Part shown: positions 37,153 through 49,100 of the stretch, one piece after another
Layout of the letters: the number at the start of each line of letters is the position of its first letter
Numbering within the stretch: position 1 is the first letter of the stretch
From: Ochotona curzoniae
Lineage: Eukaryota; Chordata; Mammalia; Lagomorpha; Ochotonidae
DNA: 64,000 bases
Direction: 5' to 3'
NCBI RefSeq assembly: GCF_017591425.1
Contig: NW_024464918.1
Coordinates: 23,402,001 to 23,466,000 of the forward strand
Notes under the pieces: generated by a model
What the model saw: the letters and a program-made list of their open reading frames with translations, nothing else
What the model was told of the DNA's origin: nothing
The model's database searches: none
Translations under genes and position numbers: made by a program

Positions 37153-40100
37153 GTAGGAAGGAGGATGATTTTTTCCCCTTAGTATTTGCTCTTGAGTTAT
37201 ACAGCAAATCAACCTCAGCATCCAGGGAGAAGACGGGGCCTGGGCAGACTGTGTTTGCTAAGTGATTCCATGTGTGCTCCCAAAGGGGGTAGCTGATGAG
37301 TTCCTTCTGGGCTTACTTGGCTGCTGAGAAGAGCATGGCTGGCTCAGCGGAGAGGTGTCTTTTCCTCCCTGAAAATGTTGAACCCTAACCAAGTGGAACT
37401 TTATTTCTGGTGCCTGCCAGTAATTTCCACCTCTTTGAAATCAAGTGAAGAATTTTGGCTTCAGTTAAGAGTCTGAAATGATCAAGAGGCCTGAGTGGAA
37501 GGCAGAATGAATCCTGGGAGCTGCAATTTTGACCAAGGAACAGTGTTTGTGAAACCCGAGGCCCAAGTCCTTGCCGTGAGGCCTGTGCCTTGGGGAAGGG
37601 GCGCACCTGTTAGGAGATGAGGGGGTTAGCGTAGAGTTGAAGAGGAGGGGCGTGTACTCCTCCCTTTCCTGACACAGTTACTCGTGAGGGATGGATTCTG
37701 GCTTTGAGTAGTCAGCCTCCTGTCCATGAATGAACTTCCTCTGCTTCTAACCGACTGTCTTGGTTTTAGCACTGAAATGTCCCCATCCTGATAAAACCTG
37801 TAGTCCTAGCCAAACCAGGATGATTGGTCACCTTGACCAAGTTTTAAGGTATTTGAGGACCACATGAAAACTGAGGTTCTGGCCCAGATCCTTTTCCTCC
37901 TTTCTTTGTTTTTCAAAAAAGTAGGAGGGGGGTCTTCAAAAATATGGAAAATGTGTATGTGTGTATGTGTGTGTTTAAATGTAATATTCTCATGAAATTT
38001 CTGAAGTGCTGTCATATACAGAATATTCCCACTAAATGTATGGGACCCTGAAGTTACCAGAAAATTCTTCACTGTCACTGCTGCGTGTCTGCAGTGTGCT
38101 GGGTAACGGGTCTTATTTAACAGTCGTCATGGCAGCTCAGGAGCTTTTGCATATTATTTGAAAGGCGAAAAGGCTTTGGGGAGGGGAGAAAAATCTTTGG
38201 TTGGTTTACTTCTCATATCCCCACATGGTTGTTGCTGGGCTGGGACTGAGGTTGAGGCTGGGAGGTAGGCACTCAGTTCATGTCTTCCACATGGTTGGGA
38301 GGAAATCACGCAGCTAGGGATGGGACTCAAACCCAGCTACTTCAAAATAGGTTGCAGGCATGTTATATGCTACACAAAATGCCCACTCTGCCAGGATATT
38401 TGTAGACCAGTTTTTATGGAGAGACCGGGACTGAATGCTGTGATAGGTTGAGTTTCCCAATGTGAAGCAGAATGCCGCTGAACCACACTTCAACTTTAAT
38501 GTTGCTTGAATGGAAAAATCTAGGTGCGTTCTGCTAAATGAAAAACTGGCTGAATTTGATGGTAAATGGATAGTTTTCTCTGGTTTTGCAAAGCTCTGTG
38601 GCCATTAAGTGACCCACCATTTCCATACTCATTGCTATTCTTCATGATGACCTAGGGTTCTCTGTCCTGGAAGCTGCATTAGCTACTTCAGGCTGATCAC
38701 TGTCACTGCCCCTGAATGGTTCAGTTCTTAACTGGATTAGTAAGTGCTGGGTGCACAGAAGCTGCTCAGTCAAGAGTTGTTCTGTCTGTAGTTTAAGTTA
38801 TGACACATGGGCAATAATCTTAAAATGTTTTTGCTAATTATATACATCCAAGAATTTTTAATATAAAAACCACCAAAGATTCAGTGTGTTAAAGAAAGAA
38901 ATGCTATACTTCTACAGTCCGAAGTTAAACAAGACAATCCTTCTCCCAATATTTTTGTCCACCAAAGAAAATCTGTACCCTTGGTTGTCTGATTTGGGTT
39001 AGCAGACAGACTTCCTTGCCATCATAAAAGGTGTTATGCACATAATACCAAGATAGACACAACAAATCCTATTCCAGGTTGCAAACCGTTAAGTGGTTCA
39101 TTTCAGGGGAAAATCTAATCCAGGCAGCTCAGCCCAAATAAATCCCTCTCCCTAAAGCAGACACGATGGAAGCAGTTAGCACACTGGTGGACGTCCTGCC
39201 GTGTGGGCGTCACAGTGAGAGGAAAATGTCTTAGATTGTGTGGAATGAGGCAGAAAGCTTTTGGGCACCCTCTGCTTTTACTTCATCACTTCACATGTCA
39301 CAGTTGTGTGCACACCAGACGGTGAAACACAATCAAAATTACGTCATTTAGATGAGAGGGTAGTGGACTGGCTGCTGGGAGGAAGAGCCTGTGCCACCCT
39401 CTGACCTCAAGGGTTCCCATGGAGATCAGGAAATAGGAAATGCATAGGAAGAGCTCATTCAGGCCCAATTACAAACCTCTATAGGTGTTTTTTTTTTCTG
39501 CTCAGAGTGCCATGACAAAATCCCATAGAATGAGTGGGTAGCCTAAACCAAAGAGATTCATTTTCTCCTGGTCTAGAGGCTGAATGTCTGGACTCAGGGT
39601 ACAGGCATTGCTGGCTTCTGGCGAGGGCTCTCCTCCTGTCCTGAGAGTGTGGCCACGTGGCCTGTCTTCCAGGTGTCCGTGTGGAGAGGCAGAGAGAAAG
39701 AGTTTTCTCCCTCCTCGAGAAGGCCACCAGTCCTACTTAGCCACAGTTCCTGCCCTGCCCTCCATGGTCTCATTTAACTTTAATCACTTCCTAAGGGCCT
39801 TTTTCCAAAATACAGTCACCTTGTAGGCTGGGGCTATAGCTTATGAATTTTGTGGAACACAGTTTAGCCCACAGCAATAGACCCTAACACATCATAACTG
39901 ACATATTAAAATGTGATTATACCATATGTTACATCCTTATATAAGTATATATTACTCTATAGTAAGTGAAAATATTTTTTGTAATTTTGTCTTTAAAATT
40001 ATTGGGATCTGAGTAACTCATTTAATTACAACTGGCTACTACCTGTCAGTAACACATTCATACTTGGGAATTTTTCAAAGGAAGGGAATTTACATGTTTT

Positions 40101-43100
40101 TAAAAATATTTGTGAATTCTAAATTATACAATGAAATTGATATGCTAGATTTTTATGAATTATAATTGATAGTTTTTATAGGAATACATGGGTGTAAATG
40201 TTTTATTTAAGAAATTATTTTTATCTTATTTGAGACACAGAATGACAAAGAGGTAGAGAGACTAATAAAAAAGATCATCCTTCTGGTTTGCTTCCAACAT
40301 GCCAGCACCAGCCTGGACAGGGCCTTACTGGGCCAGGAGCGTGGAACTCAGTCGGGGTCTCTCATGCAGGTGACAAGCACCCCAGCACTTGAACCACCAT
40401 CGTCTCCCAGGCTGCACGCTAGCAGAATGCTGAATGGGAAGCAGAGCAGCAAGGAACCAAACCAGGCCTTCTGATGTTGGTTGGGGGGCGTATCTTGTTT
40501 GAGAAGGTGTAGACTTACACAGAATTGGTAGAACCAAAATGAGATGTGGATCTCAATGATGGGAACAGTACAGTGCATATTCTGAAATCATAAAATTCCG
40601 TTAGCTTTAGATTAGGCACTCCAAGAGCTCCCAAGTTGTTTCCACAATGCTTTTCAGTGCCTTAAGGGGGACCCGTATGTTCTACTCTGGCCTCCAGCTG
40701 CTCCAATTCAATGACTGTTTCGGTCACAACTTTTACAGGAAAAGTATGTCTCTAGTACGAAATCAGGTGGAAAGTTTTTTGTTTGTTTTAATTTATTTAC
40801 TTGAAAGAGAAAGAGGCAGAAAGAGATGGAGACAGATGTTTCATCCATTGGTGAACTCTCCAAATACAATAGCCAGGAGCCCAGAGCCAGTAGCCAGGAG
40901 CTTCTTCCAGGTCTCCCATGTGGATGTGGGGTCCTAAGGCTTTGAGCCATCTTCGACTGCTTTCCCAGGCTTCAGCCAGGGAGCTGGATGGGAGGCGAGG
41001 CTGCTGGGATTAGAACTGTCACCCATATGGGATCTCAGTGTGTGCAAGGCGAGGACTTTAACCGCTATGCTATTGCACCAGGTCCAGTTCAGATCTCTTA
41101 TAGGTGGCACAAACCCAAGTTCTTGAGCCACTTGCTGCTCCCTAGGGTTAGCAGGAAGCTGCTCTTAACGGCAGAGCATGAGCCTAAACTGAGGGACACT
41201 GATATGGCATGTAGCCATCTCAAACAGCATCACCAAATGCTTGTCTCTTTTTAAAATTGTAACCAGTGGGCTTAATGGCAATGGCTCAGTGACTAAAACC
41301 TCGCTTTGCATTCTCCAGGGTCCCATATGAGTGCTGGTTTGTGTCCTGGCTGCTCTATTTCCTGTTTGCTCTGCTTGTGGCCTGGGAAAACAGTAGAGAA
41401 TGGCCCAAAACCTTGGGACTCTGCACTCACATGGAAGACCTGAAGGAGCTCCTGGCTTCTGGCTTAGCGTTGGCTCAGCTCCAACCATTGTGGCCATTTG
41501 CGGAATGAACCAGCAGATGAAATATCCTTCTCTGTGTCCCTTTCTTTGCCTTTCCAAATAAATAAATAAATCTTTAAGAAAACATAAGGAATAAAATTGT
41601 GAGCAATGGAGTTTATCTGACCCAGTGTTCTGAAAGCCGTGTGTGGTGAGGGTCTTTTTACTGCATCCTAACGTGGTAGAAACACCACACAGTGAAAGAA
41701 CATGAGGTACAAATTCTTCGTGAGGCCAAGGAAGCACACAGAATAGTGATGACCACCATGTCCAGACCCAGGCCAGGATCCCGGGGCCACTCTTGACCCA
41801 TGCCTGAGGTCCGGGCGGCTTACCCTAGGCGTCCCAGTAGTTGCTTCCAGTGAGCTTCAGCAAGAGGAGGTTTTTTTTTCACCTCAAGTTTAAAGTCCAG
41901 TCCCTGAGCCTTCATTTCCCAGTTCAAAATGGTACGACAGAGTGCTCAGTCTGGTTAGTTTTTAGTCTCGCTTTAACAAGAGTACAAAACCTCAGGGCAC
42001 AGCTCACTTAGGGTCACCTGGTTCTGCACCCACTGGGCACGGTAAACTAATTACGTGTCCTTCCGTCACCACAGTAGTTCTTTCTTTCATCTGAACCAAT
42101 GGAAAGCAGAGAGGTTAAGCCTCTTAACCACGATCACGGCTTCTGGAGTTGGCAGGCTGGGATTTGAATTGAGACCTCTTGGCTTCCAATTTGTGAACTT
42201 AACTGTTGTGAAACACCACAGAAGCGGACTGTATTGAATTTGAGAGAAAGGATTTGGAATAATAAAGCCATGAGTGGAGAGACAGGGCAAAGAGTCAGGA
42301 GGAGAACGTCTTGGTGGAGGGGGAGGGCACGGCCAAGGAGGGGGAGGGGACACCCAGGGAGGGGGAGGGCATGGAGAAGGCGGCGCGGGCTGTGAGTTAC
42401 GGGGGGTTTTTCACTGTGCCCTGGCCTACTGCCTGTCCTTCTGAAGCAGCTCTCTCTCTAACTTAACCCCTGTCCTTGGTTCTCCAGGAGCCACAGAGTA
42501 GCCAGCCCCGTGCTAAAGCAGCCAGCCCGTGGGGCCAGTGGAAGGACCACGGTCACAGCGATTGTCCAGACTGGTGGGGACTGGAGCACCGGCCTCTTGA
42601 GCGTCTGCAGAGATAGGAGAGTGTGTACGTTCTTCCTTTGTCGTTTCCATTTCCCCCTTGCTATTTTCTTTCCCAAGAGGTCAGTGAGTAGAAAAGCTAC
42701 ATCAGGGCCCCCGGAGAGAAATTTAATGGGTTAAGAGTAACAGGGCTAATCTTACAAATGCACTCCTTGGCTGGAAAAATCTTGTTTTTCAGCAGTGTGG
42801 ATGCTTTCATAAAGGTAGGGCTACCATCAAGTTTTTCTTTTTTCTTTTTCCCCAGTGGCAAAATCCACTATTGTACAGGCACACAATGGCTGCCTTTGCT
42901 CACTGCTGGTGAGAGTGTAAATTGGCACAGTCTTCTGTGAAAGGCTTAGCAATATGTATAGAAAGCACCTTGAGTGTTACATAGATTTTGACCTAGTAAT
43001 TACATTTGTAGGAGTTTTGTCTGGGAAAATAAAATTGCGCCAGGATTTACTGGCAACATTAAGTTTTGTAGCATGGTTGATTATAGCAGAGACCTGGAAC

Positions 43101-46100
43101 GATGTAAAATTTTCAACGGAGAGCATTCACAGAGTGAGTTATTATACAGGCATGAAAAATCCTATCAGAAAATGGCGTTCTAAAGAAATGAAAGATGTTC
43201 TAGAAATATTTTCAGGTTAAATAAAGAGATCACACAGCTATGAACATTAACACGATTTTTTTTCCCCCAGAGGGAAATTACTTGAAAAATATCTGAGAAG
43301 GATATAAATACAGATGTTTTTATTTATGACTGGTGTCTCCAGATGGCAGGCTAATGAGTCACTTTAATTTTCTTTTTTGCTTATCTCTTTTCAATGTTTC
43401 TGTGAAAAGTATGCGGCAGTCTCATAAAGACAAGAAAAATTACAAAGTAAGCCTTCTTTATGGATTGAAATGTTTTCAGACACTGGTTCTGAGAAATACC
43501 GAGGGTCCTCCAGGTACATCATTTTACCCTGGGTTTGAAGTGTAAGACACACTCCTCTGTTTGTGCCCAGGGTAGTCGTGACCCACTCCTGGTCCATATC
43601 AGGAACCCTTTCTAGCACATGATGCTCTCAGCCGAGGAAGTAATTGTGTCGCAGAAGCTCTTGGAGGAGTAGGGAACCATTTTGTATGTGAGGACGAATC
43701 TCTCAAGGTCAAAATTCAACAGACCTTGGATCAGATCTTTTGGAAGAACAATGACTCTCTTCATCCTCTGGAGGCTTTTGTGACCAGATCTGAATCTGTC
43801 CTAAGGTCTCACAGGATAGATCAGTCCTCGAGCTCTGAGCCTGTCCTCTTTCGGCCAAAAGTCTCCCTGCCACTGCCGCTGCAGTCGGTGTGTGCCCAGG
43901 CCCTGGACAGCTGCCGTTCTGTTGTTCTGTGCCGCTGAGTGATGTCAGCAGTGGTCAGTGCTGACTCGCCCAGCTCGGCTCTCCCTTGTGGGCTGGTGCA
44001 TTGGCTGACCCTTAAAGGTTCCCCCTTCGACACTGCTTGGTCTCAGCCTCCTTGCTTCCCTGCATCAAGGGGATATCCCAGGTTTTCTCCAGCTGCCTCA
44101 TGTGAGCTCTGGGTCTCTGCATGCCCCCGCCAGCACTATCCCCTAGGGCCCCTGTAAACCTGCTCCTCCAGACCCCCCTGAGTCCACATTCCCATGGTGG
44201 TGCCGCCATGGTGGTGGTCAGCGCCCACGGTGTGCAGAACCTTGATTTGATTTGTTTGAACGTTTATTCTGTTTGGTTGAAAGGCAGAGTTACAGAGGAA
44301 GATCCAGAAACCTTCTGCCGGCTGCTGCACTCCCCAACTAGCCACAGTGGCCCCAGTGGCTGGAGCTGAACCAGACCAAAGCCAGGAGCTTCATCTGGGT
44401 CTTCCCTGGGGTGTCGGGGCCAAAGCACTTGAGCCATCTCCTGGTGGTTTCCCAGGTGCATTAACAGGAAGCTGGATCAGCATTGGTTTGGGGCTTGCGA
44501 ATCAGTTTCCATATTGGATGTTAGCATTATAGACAGCTACTTAACCCATATAGCACAGTGCTGGCCTTTAGTTTAATCTTTTATGTATTGATCTATAGGA
44601 GCTCTTTGTGCATTATAGATACTTTAGGCTTTTGGTAGGTGGTTGCCAAAACTAGTGGTAAAGAAAAAGGACCCCATGTTCCCATTCTTGTTCATCCCTT
44701 CTTGGCATTGATTGGATAGTTGCATATTTCACTGCACTACTTGCAATATGGAGCAGTAATAATTGACACAAAAAATCTTTTTTAAAAATGAAATTGTGGG
44801 CCTGGCATGGTAGCCTAGTGGCTAAATCCTCACCTTGCACATCCTGGGATCTCATATATGTGCTGCTTTGTATTCCTGGCTAATCCATTTCTCTTCCAGC
44901 TCTCTGCCTGCTTGTGGCCTGGGAAAACAGTTGAGGCCAGCCCAAAGCCTTGGGATCCTGCACCCATGTGGGAGACCTGGAAGAAGCTCCTGGTTCCTGG
45001 CTTTGGATTGGCTCAGCTCCGGCTGTGGCATCCACTTGAGTGAATCAACGGATGGACGATCTTCCTCTCTGTCAATCCTCCTTTATGTATATCTGACTTT
45101 TTAATAAAAATAAATAAATCTTAAAAAAGGAAGTTGCATGACTTAAGACTGCCCTACAGGAATAAATCTGAAGTAGTGGTAATTAGGACACCATCCAAGA
45201 GTGCATAAATCCACAGCCAAGTAGCATAATTGGTGAATGTGGAAAACGTGGGGAGACATGGACTCTGAGGCCAGATCTGGCCTCTGCCCCTCACTAACAG
45301 TCGTATAAATCTGGATGAATTACCTAAGTTTACTAGGCATCAGGTTCCTCATCTGTAAAAATGATGACATTAAAGGAATTTTATAGTACTGGTACAGAGA
45401 CTAAATGAGTTAACAGATGGAATGTGAATATGTACCTATAAAATATAGATTTAAAGATTTATCTTATGCATTTGAAGGGCAGCATTACAGAGAGGGGAAG
45501 ACACAGATAAAGAGGTCTTACATCCGCTGATGCACTTCCCAAATGGCCACAATGAGCAGGGCTTGGCCAGCCTGAAGCCAGGAGCCAGGAGCCAGGTGCT
45601 TCTTACAGGTTTGTACATGGGTTAGGGACCCAAACACTTGGGCCATCTTTGGCTGCATTGCCAGGCCATCAGCAGGGAAGTGGAGGGGAGTAGAGCAGCT
45701 GAGACACACATGGCTTGTGAGCATTGCAGGCAGAGGTCTAATCCCTTATGCCACACCAGCTCTCTGGAAAATGTATTTTTTGAAGAAGATTTATTCGGGA
45801 GGGGTTGGGGAAATTCCAGTGACTATGAAATTGTGCCATAAAATGAAACGAAAAAAAATTTATTCATGTATTTGAAAGACAGAAAGAATCTTCCATGCAC
45901 TGGTTCCCTCTGCCGAATGGCCACAGTAGCTGGAGCTGGCCCATTCTAAAGCCTGGAGCCAGGAGCTTCTGGGTCTCTCACATAGGTATGGGGGCCCAAA
46001 CACTCGGATCATCCTCCATTGGTTTTCAGTGGCACATTATCAGGCAGTTGGGTTGGAATTTTTTCTTTCTTACAAGAGCTCGGCTCATAATGAACTCTGT

Positions 46101-49100
46101 ATGAATACTAGCTGTTATGTAAGTTTGTTCTTCATAGTTTTTTTTTTTTTTTAAAATAACATCTGACTTTTAAGCAATTGAAATTTGGGTGTGTTTCCTT
46201 TGGCATCTAGTACTAACTCGTAATGAACACTTAGATAACATGAATATATGACACAAAAGATTAAAAATAAAGATAACAGCATGCATTTTTTTTTTTAAAA
46301 AAAGACCTATGAATCATAAAAATATGGTGGAGTTCCAATGTGCATAAACAACTTCCCTGCTATATACTCCCTGAAGAAAGTGGGCATCTCTTTACAGGTT
46401 AAACACAAATGCCTCTGAGGTTATTGGGAAAGCACTTTAAAGTTATGCAATTTTTGATTTTTTTTATTTGCAGGGACCTGTTGCATTTCATAATTTACAC
46501 ATTAAGTATGAGCTGATCAATTTTAAAAAAATGTAAGATTTATTTTTTAAAAAAATCAGATATACAGAGAAAAGAGAGACAAAGAGGAAGATCTTCCATC
46601 CGATGATTCACTCCCCAAGTGGCTGCAATGGTTGGAGCTGAGCCAATCCAAAGCCAGGAGCCAAAAGCCTCTTCTGGGTCTTCCGTGTGGATGCAGGGTC
46701 CCAAGGCTTGGGGCCATCCTTGACTGCTTTCCCAGGCCACAGCAGGGAGCTTAATGGAAAGTGGTGCTACCAGGACACAAACCAGTGCCCATATGAGATT
46801 CTGGCATGTGCAAGGCAAGGACTTTAGCCACTAGGCTACTGTGTGGGGCCCAAGCTGATTGATTTTTATGTGTCATTGATTTTTTATTTTTCTATTTCAT
46901 GGTCACATACCTTGTGACCAGTCGGTAGCTACTGTACATTTACTGGATGTTTTGTTGTTCTTTGAGGTGTTCTAGTTGTCATGCCAGGTGGGGTCTGCTA
47001 ATTTCCCTGGCTTTTTTTTTTTTAATGTGAGGTGAAATAGCTCAGACTTTTGAGAGACTAAATTAAGAGCTTGCTGTGAGCCCAATGATGCTCACAGTGG
47101 TTAGCTCAGGTCTTGCTCCTCTCCTCCTCTCCTCCATGCTCCATCCCGAGCTCTGTTAGACTTTGTGCACATCTGCTACTTCAACCACTATACCAACTCG
47201 AAGCTGCCTAGAATGCCAGAGCATTCTTTCATGGTTTTAAGATAAAATAGCATCCCTGGCTTTTTGTATCTATGTCACTAGATTTTGGAGTAGGAATGTG
47301 CAACACTACCTGTTGGGAAAGGGACTGTAAGTAGGGACAGAATATTAACAGAAATTTCTAGGTGCTGATGTCATAGTACATATGACTTTGAATCTGGTGC
47401 ACTTACGGGCTGCGGTGACTATTAGGTAACTATTCTGACACTCGTTAGAATGGCCACAGTGAAAAAGACTGGCAGTCCAAGTGTCGGTGAGGGTGTGAAC
47501 AGTTGGAGCATCTCGTGCATTGCTGGAGGGCGTGTCAGCATAGACACTTGGAGAACTGTTTGTTATTTCATGTAAGGTTAGATATGTAGGATCTAGCAGT
47601 TCCACTTCTAGGAATCCACTCAAGCAAAATGAAAACACAGGTACATGTAAATACTTACAGGTGAGTATTCCTAGCAGACTTATTCATATTATCAAAAATA
47701 TGAGATAATTGAATGACTGTCAATAGGAGAATGGATAGGTAGATGTGTAGAGTATTAATAGAAGAAACTATCACTCAACGTTTTAAAAATCTATATAGTC
47801 ATGCAATAACGTAGTTGAATCTGAAAAAAAATGACAAGAAGTCAGAAATAAAAGTCAACATAATTCAATTTACATGGAGTCCAAGAAGAAACAAGTTTCA
47901 CTAATGAGAATAGAGAAGATGGAACAGTGGTTGCCTCTGGAGTGGGAGGTGGTAGGGTTGGCTCGACTGCAAAGAGGCGCGGGGCACTCTGAGTTGTGAC
48001 ACTGTGCTACCTGTTTGCTGGGTAGAATGGAATGTAGAAACTCATCCAGCTGACCACTTAGGGTTGCATTTACTACTGTACAAATTATGCTTTTACAAAA
48101 GGTTGATTTTGTACATTTCTCGAAGGTTATGGTTAGCTTGGTATTTTTTTCTATTTCCTAGTCCTAAGTATTTGCGTTCGTGAGAGTTAACATCTTTTGC
48201 AATGGTGGATGACATTAACTCTTAACTGTCTATCCAGGATCCTTGGGCCATTAATGGTTTTCAGTGGATCCATGAACCCCGTGAAATTGAATTTGCCTTT
48301 TAGCGTGGTAGTGTGCATACATTTTCTTTTCCCTTATGAAGTGAATTTATTAATACCATCATATTCTCAAAAGGGTATGTGACCCAAAATTTGTTTTGAC
48401 TAGAGCTTCTGTGTCAGAAGATTCAGACAAATGTGTCAGACACAATATCAGGAGATAAGGATGAATGAATTAATAAATGACATATTGCTTCCAGTTCATG
48501 TTCCAGGAACAACGCTCCTAACAGTTTGCAGATTAAAACTGTCAGATGTTAATGGTTTCGTGAAAGTAACAAAAATTAGAGTAACATCTGGTCTGAGAAA
48601 TAAATTGCACCATAAAAGTACATTTATCATTAAATAGTTTTCAATCATGTCTAAAGAAAATATCCTATACACTATATCTATCTTAAATATGGAAATTAGA
48701 TTGATAGAAGTGATATTAGTGATTCAACTGTAAAGAATCACTTTTGCGTTGATGAAAAAAGCTAGTTACCACAGTCACTGCTAACAGAATTGCATCAGGC
48801 TAAACTTTGTTAATGTTCACAAAAGAAGGCAAATTTTATATGACTCAGTTCTGGCACTTTCCATATACTGAGTCAGTCCCTAATCGCAGGAAGACAGCAT
48901 AGCATTAAATTGGTGGCACTGGGTTGCAGATACTCTTAGAGAGGTGAAATTGCTCTAAGAACCTCTGAGAACTTGGGCTTTCTCTTGTGTGGTTGTTGAC
49001 AGGTCTCTGTGGTCTGTTCTGTCCGATGTGTCTGGAGTGTGACATTGCCAGGCGTTATGGAGAGTGTCTTTGTTGGCCCTTGTTACCTGGGTCCAGCTTT

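Noticed and set aside
41165..41737. Longest open frame (190 codons, minus strand)
   Set aside because: It runs across a plus-oriented C-SINE; the protein is SINE-derived (CFPRPQ, GAPSGLP patterns seen at every copy).
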